This document shows positions 55,541 through 64,000 of a stretch of 64,000 nucleotides of DNA, piece after piece; position 1 is the first letter of the stretch; the number at the start of each line of letters is the position of its first letter. The position numbers were made by a program, and so were the translations under genes. The DNA lies in contig JAFSPM010000032.1 of NCBI GenBank assembly GCA_017442855.1, forward strand, positions 1 through 64,000, given 5' to 3'. The stretch comes from Bacteroidaceae bacterium (lineage in GTDB: Bacteria; Bacteroidota; Bacteroidia; Bacteroidales; Bacteroidaceae). The notes beneath the pieces are model-generated. The model searched no databases and was not told where the DNA came from. It worked only from the letters and a program-made list of their open reading frames with translations.

Positions 55541-56113
55541 ATGACAATAAACGTTGCAATTCTCGCTTCAGGCAATGGCAGTAATGCAGAAAATATTGCC
55601 CGCTATTTCATGTCGAGTACAAAGGTGATGGTTTCACTGATTTTGACTAACAGTCAAAAAGCTTATGCCCTGCAAAGGGCACGAAACTTAGGCATCCCCT
55701 GTGCCTATTTTTCAAAAGAGTTCTGGCAGGATGGCGAGGCGATACTGCATCTGCTTCAATCCTTCCACATCGATTTTGTGGTATTGGCTGGCTTCTTGGC
55801 AAAAGTGCCGGATCTTATTTTGAAAGCCTATCCGCAACGTATGGTGAACATCCATCCATCGTTATTACCCCTGCATGGAGGGAAGGGCATGTATGGCGAC
55901 CGTGTGCACGAAGATGTACTCCGTAGTGGCGATAAGGAAAGTGGCATCACCATCCACTACACCAGCGAAGTATATGATGCTGGACAGATTGTAGCTCAAT
56001 ATCGGTGTGAAGTAAAGCCTGACGATACGGTGGATAAGTTGGCTACTCGAGTGCATGCATTGGAGTATGAATACTATCCAAAGGTAATTGAGCGTTTACT
56101 GTCTTCATTGTAG
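55541..56113 (+). CDS. purN: Phosphoribosylglycinamide formyltransferase
   Basis: PurN adds a formyl group from 10-formyltetrahydrofolate to GAR in purine synthesis. The 190-residue protein has the N-terminal loop ILASGNGSNAENIARYF, the catalytic MVNIHPSLLPLHGGKGMYG and SGITIHYTSEVYDAGQIVAQ. The frame extends upstream to a GTG at 55517; ATG at 55541 (MTINVAIL) is preferred. It is divergent from acpP. Confidence 0.95.
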   Translation: MTINVAILASGNGSNAENIARYFMSSTKVMVSLILTNSQKAYALQRARNLGIPCAYFSKEFWQDGEAILHLLQSFHIDFVVLAGFLAKVPDLILKAYPQRMVNIHPSLLPLHGGKGMYGDRVHEDVLRSGDKESGITIHYTSEVYDAGQIVAQYRCEVKPDDTVDKLATRVHALEYEYYPKVIERLLSSL

Positions 56114-56127
56114 TAGATGTTCTTATT

Positions 56128-56841
56128 ATGGATAAGTTGCATATCATAACGCCTGTAAAAGATTCCATTGATCTCACCATGCAGACCATCAAGTCTGTGT
56201 TGGATGCAGAACTCAACATACAGTTTACATATACGGTTTACAATGATTTTAGCACAGCCGAAAACACCCTCTGCTTAGAAGAGGCATCCAAGTCGTTGGG
56301 ATTCAGGTTGATTAACCTAAGTGACCTGACCCACCATCCTTCTCCTAATTATCTGTTGGTGTTGCAGCACGCACAACGAGAAGCACTTACCGATAATGCC
56401 GACCTACTAATTGTGGAAAGCGATGTGATGGTGAAAAAAGACACCTTGCAAAAACTCCATGAGGCGACAAAGCTTCCCCAATGTGGCATTGCAGCATCGG
56501 TAACCGTTGATGAGCAAGGCAGTGTCAACTACCCTTATCAGCACTTTCAAGACATAGGAAGTCAGGTGCTTCGCACTACCAAGCATTGCAGTTTTTGCTG
56601 CTCATTGCTTACAAACGACTTGCTGAAAGCATTTAGCTTTGAAGCATTGGACCCATCAAAGAATTGGTACGATGTAACCATCTCACACGAGGCGCTGAAG
56701 CACGGATTCCACAACTATCTGTTCGGCAACTTGCCTGTATGGCATCGTCCTCACAGCAGTCGGCCTTGGAAACAGCTTAAATATAGTAATCCGTTGAAAT
56801 ATTACTGGACTAAATTTACGAAGGGATATGACAAGATTTAA
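56128..56841 (+). CDS. Family 2-like glycosyltransferase
   Basis: The 237-residue protein has a GT-A fold start (LHIITPVKDSIDLTMQTIKS) and an acidic pair in DLLIVESDVMVKKDT in place of the usual DxD. The C-terminus (WHRPHSSRPWKQLKYSNPLK) is basic and may touch lipid or nucleotide. It starts 14 bases after purN and ends 26 bases before the ABC exporter gene, which suggests envelope glycan or lipid work. Confidence 0.75.
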   Translation: MDKLHIITPVKDSIDLTMQTIKSVLDAELNIQFTYTVYNDFSTAENTLCLEEASKSLGFRLINLSDLTHHPSPNYLLVLQHAQREALTDNADLLIVESDVMVKKDTLQKLHEATKLPQCGIAASVTVDEQGSVNYPYQHFQDIGSQVLRTTKHCSFCCSLLTNDLLKAFSFEALDPSKNWYDVTISHEALKHGFHNYLFGNLPVWHRPHSSRPWKQLKYSNPLKYYWTKFTKGYDKI

Positions 56842-56867
56842 CGGGAGTCATTAATATAAATAAGGAA

Positions 56868-58709
56868 ATGAAAGATTTAATGCAGGTACTAAAACGCTTC
56901 GTACCACCCTATAAAAAATACTTGGTACTGACTGTGCTGTTCAACATTCTCAGCGCCTTGCTCAATATTTTCTCGTTCATGGCCATCATCCCCATCTTGA
57001 ATATCCTGTTCCAGACGGAGAAAGTGATAGAGCCTGTAGCATGGATGCCCTGGAGCGAAATGACGTTGGGCAACATCAGCGAGATAGTGAGCAACAATGC
57101 CAACCACCTGGTGCAGGAGATGATAATGAGCTGGGGCCCTACCACCACTATGTTGGTAATAGGACTGTTTCTGGCAGTCGCCACTTTCCTCAAGACTGGT
57201 GCCTACTTCCTTTCCTCTGCCACCATCGTACCGATACGAACGGGAGTAGTCAGAGACATCCGCAACCAACTGTATCAGAAGATAAACACCCTGCCATTAG
57301 GTTTCTTCAGCGAGGAGCGCAAGGGCGACATCATAGCCCGCATGAGCGGTGATGTACAGGAGATTGAGAACTCTATCATGGCAAGTCTCGACATGCTCTT
57401 TAAGAATCCTATCCTCATCATCTCCTACTTTGCCGCCTTGCTGGTAGTATCTTGGCAACTCACCCTCTTCACACTGTTTTTTGTACCAGTATTCGGCTGG
57501 TTCATGGGGTTTGTCGGCAAGAAGCTGAAGGCAAAGAGCATCAAGGCACAAACCCTGTGGAGCGACACTATGAGCATCGTAGAGGAAACCTTGGGAGGCT
57601 TACGCATCATCAAGGCTTTCATCGCAGAAGAAAAAATGAACCGGAAATTCGACAAAGTCAATTCAAGCTACCGTGACCATATCATGCGTGTCAATATCCG
57701 TCAGGCATTGGCGCACCCCATGAGTGAATTTCTAGGCACGGTAATGATCATCATCGTCCTGTGGTTTGGTGGCATTCTGGTACTGAACCAGCATGTCCTT
57801 GACGGCTCCACCTTTGTTTATTACCTGGTGATCCTCTATAGCATTATCAACCCACTGAAAGAGTTCTCTCGCGCCAGCTACAACATCCCCAAGGGCATGG
57901 CGTCCATGGAGCGTGTTGATAAGATTCTCATGGCAGAGAGCAACATCTGTGAGAAAAAACATCCTGTTCACATCAGCGACTTCCAACATCAGATAGAGTT
58001 CCGCGATGTGTCGTTCAAATATGCCGACAAATGGGTGTTGCGTCATATCAACCTTGTCATAGAAAAGGGCAAGACCATTGCCTTGGTGGGTCAGAGCGGT
58101 GGAGGAAAATCCACCTTAGTAGATCTTATCCCTCGTTATTACGATGTGCAAGAAGGAGAAGTTCTGATTGACGGTATCAATGTCAAGGATCTGGGCATAC
58201 ACGACCTGCGCCAACTCATTGGAAATGTCAACCAAGAAGCTATCCTTTTCAACGACTCTTTCTATAATAACATTGCCTTTGGCGTTGATCATGCCACGCA
58301 GGAACAGGTGGAGCAAGCTGCCCGTATAGCCAATGCCCATGATTTCATCATCGCTTCAGAGCATGGCTACGACACCAATATCGGCGATCGTGGTGGAAGA
58401 CTCTCTGGCGGTCAGCGTCAACGCATCAGCATCGCGCGTGCCATCCTTAAGAATCCCCCTATCTTGATTCTTGACGAAGCCACATCAGCCCTTGATACCG
58501 AAAGCGAGCGTTTGGTGCAAGATGCCCTGGAACGTTTGATGAAAACACGTACTACCGTAGCCATAGCCCATCGTCTCAGTACGATTCGCAATGCCGACGA
58601 GATCTATGTACTACATGAAGGACAAATCGTTGAACAAGGCATGCATGAAGAACTGCTGCAAATGGATGGCTATTACAAAAAGCTGAACGATATGCAGTCA
58701 TTAGGCTAA
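56868..58709 (+). CDS. ABC exporter with fused membrane and ATPase domains (MsbA-like)
   Basis: The 613-residue protein has a six-span exporter domain in the first 330 residues (ITPILNIL-type spans such as TTMLVIGLFLAVATFLKTGA and FLGTVMIIIVLWFGGILVLN). A nucleotide-binding domain follows: Walker A GQSGGGKSTL, signature LSGGQRQRISIARA, Walker B ILILDEATSALD, H-loop IAHRLSTI. It likely exports a lipid or peptide; lipid A core is one option, as for MsbA. RBS AAGGA is 6 bases upstream. Confidence 0.9.
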   Translation: MKDLMQVLKRFVPPYKKYLVLTVLFNILSALLNIFSFMAIIPILNILFQTEKVIEPVAWMPWSEMTLGNISEIVSNNANHLVQEMIMSWGPTTTMLVIGLFLAVATFLKTGAYFLSSATIVPIRTGVVRDIRNQLYQKINTLPLGFFSEERKGDIIARMSGDVQEIENSIMASLDMLFKNPILIISYFAALLVVSWQLTLFTLFFVPVFGWFMGFVGKKLKAKSIKAQTLWSDTMSIVEETLGGLRIIKAFIAEEKMNRKFDKVNSSYRDHIMRVNIRQALAHPMSEFLGTVMIIIVLWFGGILVLNQHVLDGSTFVYYLVILYSIINPLKEFSRASYNIPKGMASMERVDKILMAESNICEKKHPVHISDFQHQIEFRDVSFKYADKWVLRHINLVIEKGKTIALVGQSGGGKSTLVDLIPRYYDVQEGEVLIDGINVKDLGIHDLRQLIGNVNQEAILFNDSFYNNIAFGVDHATQEQVEQAARIANAHDFIIASEHGYDTNIGDRGGRLSGGQRQRISIARAILKNPPILILDEATSALDTESERLVQDALERLMKTRTTVAIAHRLSTIRNADEIYVLHEGQIVEQGMHEELLQMDGYYKKLNDMQSLG

Positions 58710-58748
58710 CAAATATTGTGTGATAAATAATCATTAAAAATGACAGAT

Positions 58749-59870
58749 ATGAAAAAGTTCCTGTATTTATTTGCATTTGTCGCCCTCACCATGAGTACCC
58801 TCATCTCTTGTGGCGGCAACGGAGTGAACAACTTCAACATCAAGCGTGGCACCAACCTGAGTCACTGGCTGTCGCAATCCAGACAAGTGGGCGAGCAACG
58901 TAGATTGCACATCCAAGAGGACGACTTCGAGCGTTTGGAGCAGTTAGGCTTCGATTTTGTGCGCATCCCCATCGATGAGGTACAGTTCTGGGATGAAGAC
59001 GGCAATAAACTGCCCGAGGCGTGGGACTTACTCACCAATGCCATCAACTTGGCAGAGAAGCATCACCTACGTGTAGTAGTTGACCTGCACATCATCCGCT
59101 CTCACCGCTTCATTGATAACGACAACTCCAATACCCTGTTCACATCAGAAGAGTCACAACAAGGACTCATCAACCTATGGTATCAGTTGTCAGATGTATT
59201 GAAGGGCTATAGCAACGACTCTGTGGCTTACGAGTTTATGAACGAGCCGGTGGCCCCAGAGCATGAACAATGGAACGTGGTGGTGGAGAAGGTGCACAAA
59301 GCCCTGCGTGCGGTAGAGCCACAGCGCACACTGGTCATTGGTTCCAACCGTTGGCAAGACTACGAGACCATCAAATACCTGCGAGTACCAGAAGGAGATA
59401 AGAACATCATTCTTTCCTTCCACTATTACCACCCAATGATCATTACCCATCGTGGCGCCTTCTGGACCCCACTGGGAAGATACAAGGGAAATGTCAACTA
59501 CCCAGGCGTGCTGATTACACAAGAAGATTATGATGCTGCTCCAGATGAGATAAAAGAAGACCTGAAGCCATTCCTTACCCAGGTATGGGACAAGAACAAG
59601 ATTCGTGAGGATTTCAAGGATGCCATTGCCGCAGCCAAGAAATATGGTTTGCAGTTATTCTGTGGAGAATGGGGTGTGTATGAGCCTGTAGAGCGTGATC
59701 TGGCTTACAAGTGGTACAAAGACATGATTGAGGTATTCGACGAGTTCGATATTGCCTGGACTACCTGGTGCTATGATGGTGACTTCGGCTTCTACGACCA
59801 ACGCACAGAATCTTATAAAGACAAACCATTGGTGGATATCCTGATGTCAGGGAAAGCATTGGGGGAATAG
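58749..59870 (+). CDS. Glycoside hydrolase family 5 lipoprotein
   Basis: The 373-residue protein has a lipoprotein signal (MKKFLYLFAFVALTMSTLIS, with the Cys of ISCGG). The mature part is a GH5 beta/alpha barrel (RGTNLSHWLSQ, FDFVRIPIDEVQFWDEDG, VVVDLHIIRSHRF), with the acid/base Glu in YEFMNEPVAPEH and the nucleophile Glu in FCGEWGVYEP. GH5 enzymes cut beta-glucans, mannans and related chains; the substrate is unknown. The signal implies it faces the periplasm or surface. An upstream ATG at 58740 adds three residues. Confidence 0.88.
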   Translation: MKKFLYLFAFVALTMSTLISCGGNGVNNFNIKRGTNLSHWLSQSRQVGEQRRLHIQEDDFERLEQLGFDFVRIPIDEVQFWDEDGNKLPEAWDLLTNAINLAEKHHLRVVVDLHIIRSHRFIDNDNSNTLFTSEESQQGLINLWYQLSDVLKGYSNDSVAYEFMNEPVAPEHEQWNVVVEKVHKALRAVEPQRTLVIGSNRWQDYETIKYLRVPEGDKNIILSFHYYHPMIITHRGAFWTPLGRYKGNVNYPGVLITQEDYDAAPDEIKEDLKPFLTQVWDKNKIREDFKDAIAAAKKYGLQLFCGEWGVYEPVERDLAYKWYKDMIEVFDEFDIAWTTWCYDGDFGFYDQRTESYKDKPLVDILMSGKALGE

Positions 59871-59886
59871 TTTCATACAATAATGA

Positions 59887-59918
59887 TTTGCCATTGTCAA
59901 TAATAATAATTATCTTTG
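59887..59918 (+). promoter_or_regulatory. Putative promoter of the DUF2461 gene
   Basis: TTTG (59887-59890), 20-base spacer, TATCTTTG (59911-59918). The predicted transcript begins with a small hairpin GTGCC/GGCAC (59926-59940). Confidence 0.65.
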
Positions 59919-59980
59919 CGTATTAGTGCCTGCATGGCACCAGTATCATCAAAGCAGGATTATTTGTTAAAGATTTAATA

Positions 59981-60655
59981 ATGGATTTACAACTTATATT
60001 TGACTTTCTCAGACAACTGTCTGCTCATAACGACCGTGAATGGTTTCAAGAGCATAAGATGCTTTACCATTCAGCCACACAGGAGTTTGACAAACTATTG
60101 ACCATCCTCATATCCCGTGTAGGAGAGTTTGATCCATCCGTCAGACACCTGCAACCTAAAGATTGCACCTGGCGCATCTATCGCGATGTAAGGTTCTCGC
60201 CCGACAAGCGTCCTTATAAAACCCACATAGGAGGTTTTCTCTCAGCCAAGGGCAAGAAATCTCTGCACTGTGGTTATTATTTCCATTTGGAACCTGAAGG
60301 CAGCTTTTATGCAGGAGGCACTTACGGTCTTACCCCTAAGCAACTGCAGGAAATACGCTATTCCATCTATGACAGTATAGACGAGTATCGCAATATTATT
60401 GAGAACAAGAAATTCAAGAAATACTTTCCAACTATTGGTGAGGATAGGTTGAAAGTAAACCCCAAGGGTTTCCCCAAAGATTTTCCCTATATGGAGTTAC
60501 TGAAACCCAAGGATTTCAGTGTATGGCATCATCTTGATGACGATTTCTTTACTCAACCCGACTATGTGGATGTTCTTGTAGATTTAGCAAAGACATCGAA
60601 ACCATTCCTTGACTTTCTGAACTATACAGTGGATGACTTCATAAGAAATAACTAA
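59981..60655 (+). CDS. DUF2461 family protein
   Basis: The 224-residue protein has the family pattern FLRQLSAHNDREWFQEHKML near the start and RIYRDVRFSPDKRPYKTHIG in the middle, followed by GGYYFHLEPEGSFYAGGTYG-like residues (CGYYFHLEPEGSFYAGG). The biochemical role is unknown. It is followed 14 bases later by glgB, so it may be part of glycogen-linked expression, though that is inference from order only. Confidence 0.88.
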   Translation: MDLQLIFDFLRQLSAHNDREWFQEHKMLYHSATQEFDKLLTILISRVGEFDPSVRHLQPKDCTWRIYRDVRFSPDKRPYKTHIGGFLSAKGKKSLHCGYYFHLEPEGSFYAGGTYGLTPKQLQEIRYSIYDSIDEYRNIIENKKFKKYFPTIGEDRLKVNPKGFPKDFPYMELLKPKDFSVWHHLDDDFFTQPDYVDVLVDLAKTSKPFLDFLNYTVDDFIRNN

Positions 60656-60669
60656 AATTAGATACTTAT

Positions 60670-62679
60670 ATGGAAACCTTGAACTTGATTAAGAACGACC
60701 CGTGGCTGGAACCCTACACTGACGCCATTAACGGACGACATGAGCATTTCTTGTACAAGGAAAAGCAACTGACGAAAAATGGTAGAAAAGCCTTAGCTGA
60801 CTTTGCAGATGGGCACCTTTATTTTGGTTTACACAAAACCGAAAAGAACTGGGTACTGCGCGAATGGGCGCCGAATGCTACAGAGATTTTTGTGATAGGC
60901 ACTTTCAATGGTTGGCAAGAAAATCCTCAATTCGCCATGCAACCTAAGGAAGATGGCAACTGGGAAATAAAGCTTCCATTGGATGCCTTACACCATGAAG
61001 ACCTTTTCAAGTTAAAGGTGAAATGGAATGGCGGCGAAGGCGAGCGCATACCCGCCTGGGCCACTCGTGTGGTGCAAGATGACTATACTAAAATTTTCAG
61101 TGCACAGGTATGGGATCCCGCAGAGCCTTATCAGGCAAAGGTAAAGAAGTTCAAACCCGATACTAACCCATTGCTCATCTACGAATGTCATGTGGGTATG
61201 AGCCAAAAAGAAGAAAAGGTGGGTACCTATCGCGAGTTCAAAGACAACGTACTGCCTCGCGTAGCAAAAGACGGTTACAACTGCATACAGATTATGGCTA
61301 TCCAGGAACACCCATACTATGGAAGTTTTGGCTACCATGTGTCCAGTTTCTTCGCACCTTCTTCACGTTTTGGAACACCAGATGAATTAAAAGAGCTAAT
61401 TGACACGGCCCATCAGATGGGTATTGCTGTCATCATGGATATTGTCCATTCACATGCTGTCAAGAATGAAGTGGAAGGTTTGGGCAACTTTGCCGGTGAC
61501 CCCAACCAATATTTTTATCCAGGCGACCGCCATGAGCACCCAGCATGGGACTCGCTGTGCTTCGACTATGGCAAGGACAACGTACTGCACTTTCTTCTCT
61601 CCAATTGCAAGTATTGGTTAGAAGAATTCAAGTTTGACGGTTTCCGTTTCGATGGTGTTACTTCCATGCTCTATTATAGTCATGGTCTTGGCGAAGCCTT
61701 CATGGGCTATGGCGATTATTTCAACGGCCATGAGGATGACAATGCTATCTGCTACCTCACACTGGCGAACCGCCTGATTCATCAAGTAAACCCACATGCC
61801 ATCACCATTGCCGAAGAGGTTTCGGGCATGCCCGGATTAGCAGCACCTATCGAAGATGGTGGTTATGGATTCGATTATCGTATGGCGATGAATATCCCTG
61901 ACTACTGGATTAAGACCATCAAGGAAAAGATTGACGAAGATTGGAAACCCAGCAGCATGTTTTGGGAGGTGACCAACCGTCGCGCTGATGAGAAAACCAT
62001 CAGCTATGCCGAGAGCCACGACCAGGCACTGGTCGGCGACAAGACCATCATCTTCAGATTAATTGATGCCGACATGTACTGGCACTTCCAGAAAGGGGAC
62101 GAGAACTATACCGTGCATCGTGGCATTGCCCTGCATAAGATGATTCGTCTGCTCACCGCATCCACCATCAATGGTGGCTACCTGAACTTCATGGGCAACG
62201 AGTTTGGTCATCCTGAATGGATAGACTTCCCACGTGAGGGCAACGGATGGAGCCATAAGTATGCTCGCCGTCAGTGGGATTTGGTAGATAATAAGAACCT
62301 GTGCTATCATTATCTGGGTGACTTTGACCAGGCGATGCTCAGCGTCATCAAGAGTGTGAAGCGATTCCAGAAGACCAAAGTGCAAGAGATCTGGCATAAT
62401 GATGGCGACCAGATATTGGCCTACAAGCGCGACGACTTGTTGTTTGTATTTAACTTCAACCCTGTAAAGTCTTTCACCGATTACGGGTTCTTGGTACCAG
62501 AGGGCAGTTATGAGGTGGTACTGAACACTGACAGCAAGGCATTTGGAGGTAACGGGCTGAACAATGACAGCATCCAGCACTTCACAATGCCTGATAAGCT
62601 ATACAAGAAGCAACACAAGGGCTGGTTGCTATTGTATGTGCCAGCACGTTCTGCTATGGTATTGAGAAGGATTAGATAA
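60670..62679 (+). CDS. glgB: 1,4-alpha-glucan branching enzyme
   Basis: This enzyme makes alpha-1,6 branches in glycogen. The 669-residue protein has an N-terminal CBM48 domain (LREWAPNATEIFVIGTFNGW), a GH13 barrel and a C-terminal beta domain. Catalytic residues are seen in DGFRFDGVTSML (Asp nucleophile), TIAEEVSGMPG (Glu) and YAESHDQALVGDKT (Asp). The eukaryotic-like GH13 branching group is suggested by YSHGLGEAFMG. RBS is weak. Confidence 0.96.
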   Translation: METLNLIKNDPWLEPYTDAINGRHEHFLYKEKQLTKNGRKALADFADGHLYFGLHKTEKNWVLREWAPNATEIFVIGTFNGWQENPQFAMQPKEDGNWEIKLPLDALHHEDLFKLKVKWNGGEGERIPAWATRVVQDDYTKIFSAQVWDPAEPYQAKVKKFKPDTNPLLIYECHVGMSQKEEKVGTYREFKDNVLPRVAKDGYNCIQIMAIQEHPYYGSFGYHVSSFFAPSSRFGTPDELKELIDTAHQMGIAVIMDIVHSHAVKNEVEGLGNFAGDPNQYFYPGDRHEHPAWDSLCFDYGKDNVLHFLLSNCKYWLEEFKFDGFRFDGVTSMLYYSHGLGEAFMGYGDYFNGHEDDNAICYLTLANRLIHQVNPHAITIAEEVSGMPGLAAPIEDGGYGFDYRMAMNIPDYWIKTIKEKIDEDWKPSSMFWEVTNRRADEKTISYAESHDQALVGDKTIIFRLIDADMYWHFQKGDENYTVHRGIALHKMIRLLTASTINGGYLNFMGNEFGHPEWIDFPREGNGWSHKYARRQWDLVDNKNLCYHYLGDFDQAMLSVIKSVKRFQKTKVQEIWHNDGDQILAYKRDDLLFVFNFNPVKSFTDYGFLVPEGSYEVVLNTDSKAFGGNGLNNDSIQHFTMPDKLYKKQHKGWLLLYVPARSAMVLRRIR

Positions 62680-62691
62680 TTGAACTTTTCT

Positions 62692-62699
62692 TATCTTTG
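62692..62699 (+). promoter_or_regulatory. Putative -7 element before the edge TPR lipoprotein
   Basis: TATCTTTG ends 6 bases before the ATG at 62706, so the predicted transcript starts at or beside the start codon. No -33 box is evident. Confidence 0.5.
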
Positions 62700-62705
62700 C
62701 ACCCA

Positions 62706-64000
62706 ATGAAGCAACTAATTCCCATATTGCTAACGGCGGTGGTGTTCTGCATAACAGGTTGTCAAGGCAGATATTGGCATGAAGACATGTCAGTTCTCGA
62801 CCATATTGACAGCCTATTTGCTCATAATGACTTTCAGCAGGCGTATGATACCGTGTTGGCTATTGAAAGCCAAATGCCAGGCAAAAGTGAAAACACAAGA
62901 ATGAGGTTTGAGTTGCAGAAGATCAAGGCAGTAGATAAACTTGGCAAGCCCCTACTAACTGACAGCATCATCCTGCCTATCATCGACTACTATGAGACTG
63001 AAGGTGATAAAAGGTATTTGGCAGAGGCATATTTTTATGCGGGCAGGACGTATGCATCCCTCAATGATGCCCAACGTGGATTGGAGTATTTCAACAAGGC
63101 ACTTGATGTAGTTGGCGAGAATGACTTTTATTTGCTAAGCAGGATTCATGCGCAGAGGGGATATTTGTTGAATAATCAAGGACTATATGATGAGGCGATT
63201 AATGCACACAAACGCTCCTACGATTATACGTTTGCTATTGGCGACACAACGGGTATGATTAACAATTATCGTGACATCGGGAATTGTTATTTTGGAAAAG
63301 ATGATTATAAGAATGCCTTTTATTATTATGATAAGGGAGAGGAATTAGCTGTGATTGCTAGAGATAGCTCACTGGTTGGCCTTATTGGAATTGACAAAAC
63401 GAGTGCATATACCTATCAAGGTGAATTTGAATTGGCAGAAAAGTATTTGAGTAAGACTTTTAATCTCGTTGATTCAACAGATATCGATTATGCGAATGAA
63501 GTAGCCAGTTATGTTTATTTCAAGCAAAGAAAATATGATTTAGCAAGAATGTATTATAGTAAGTTGCTTCAATCAAATTCGCTTTATGCCCGCCAAAGTG
63601 GAGAGGCAGGCTTACTAAGTATGGCAGTAAATGAAAAGGATTTAGATGAAGTGATCAAGCATGTTGCTCCCTTTAAAGAACTGACAGATTCTCTATCATT
63701 TATTACGGATACAGAGAAAATAGCTCGAATCAACAGCCTTTACAACAGCCAGAGGTTAGAGAAAGAGAAGGACCGCTTGGAACGTCGAAATTTACAATAT
63801 ACATACCTCTTAATTTTGGGAGGGCTATTGTTCTTAGTCTTTATCTCCATGCTTGCTGCATATAATTATCGAGTTCGAGCCGAGCGAAACCGTCTGCGAC
63901 ACAACAATTCCATGCTTGATCAATTCCTTAAAGAGGAACAGCTGAAAAGAGTGGCAACAGAACAGGAAATACAGCAGATACAGGCTGAGCGTGACAGGTT
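62706..64000 (+). CDS. TPR lipoprotein with one membrane helix and coiled coil (partial, runs off right edge)
   Basis: The 431 codons in view start with a lipoprotein signal (MKQLIPILLTAVVFCITGCQ, lipobox ITGC), then several TPR repeats (for example YLAEAYFYAGRTYASLNDAQ, YRDIGNCYFGKDDYKNAFYY). A transmembrane helix follows (YTYLLILGGLLFLVFISMLA, about residues 365-385), then a coiled coil (LRHNNSMLDQFLKEEQ). This is the same plan as the regulator at 11152-12915, which carries a LuxR-type HTH after its coiled coil; the matching HTH here would lie past the window edge. No stop is reached. Confidence 0.85.
   Translation, partial: MKQLIPILLTAVVFCITGCQGRYWHEDMSVLDHIDSLFAHNDFQQAYDTVLAIESQMPGKSENTRMRFELQKIKAVDKLGKPLLTDSIILPIIDYYETEGDKRYLAEAYFYAGRTYASLNDAQRGLEYFNKALDVVGENDFYLLSRIHAQRGYLLNNQGLYDEAINAHKRSYDYTFAIGDTTGMINNYRDIGNCYFGKDDYKNAFYYYDKGEELAVIARDSSLVGLIGIDKTSAYTYQGEFELAEKYLSKTFNLVDSTDIDYANEVASYVYFKQRKYDLARMYYSKLLQSNSLYARQSGEAGLLSMAVNEKDLDEVIKHVAPFKELTDSLSFITDTEKIARINSLYNSQRLEKEKDRLERRNLQYTYLLILGGLLFLVFISMLAAYNYRVRAERNRLRHNNSMLDQFLKEEQLKRVATEQEIQQIQAERDR

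Overview
The window reads as chromosome from a Bacteroidales bacterium, most likely Prevotella or a close relative. Evidence: repeated promoters of the Bacteroidota type (TTTG, about 20 bases, TAnnTTTG); an ilvD-ilvB-ilvN-thioesterase-ilvC operon; an acpP-fabF-rnc cluster; a carboxypeptidase-regulatory-domain TonB-dependent outer-membrane protein; a DUF2723 membrane protein; and lipoproteins with TPRs and an HTH. I see no tRNA, rRNA, CRISPR array, insertion sequence or integrase.

Layout. 1-6.9 kb: a type I restriction-modification operon on the minus strand (hsdR, hsdM, a Schlafen/AlbA-type ATP-binding protein with a hexapeptide repeat linker, and hsdS running off the left edge). 7-14.2 kb: an unrecognised protein, a TonB-dependent outer-membrane protein, a membrane-anchored TPR-HTH regulator and a lone AAA ATPase. 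14.3-20.3 kb: the branched-chain amino-acid operon, then nth. 21.1-34.9 kb: an unbroken run of eleven tightly packed minus-strand genes, visibly AT-richer than its flanks. It is a defence island: PLD-nuclease/SNF2-type helicase, DUF1016 nuclease, Eco57I-type methylase, Mrr-like nuclease, TIR protein, HNH protein, a GNAT fragment, a small protein, an AbiGi-like protein, an unrecognised protein and a protein with a HEPN-like RX4H motif. 35-64 kb: housekeeping genes (pgk, maf, prfC, cysS, pfkA, rnc, fabF, acpP, purN, glgB), with envelope and sugar genes between them.

How the genes fit together. Two separate DNA-modifying defence loci, a classical type I system and an atypical helicase/methylase system with accessory effectors, sit in an otherwise ordinary chromosome. 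The strongest candidate for something undescribed is the 21-35 kb operon, especially the PLD-helicase + DUF1016 + Eco57I methylase trio and the effector-like genes downstream. Several sequence-level signals stand out: paired perfect palindromes inserted in frame in the DUF1016 gene, palindromes at the hsdS 5' end, an 18-bp in-frame minisatellite, a degenerate 22-bp tandem array in a noncoding gap, a 22-bp-spaced operator pair before the TonB-dependent receptor, and a promoter nested inside a terminator hairpin upstream of prfC.

All family names come from reading motifs by eye; no database search was run.
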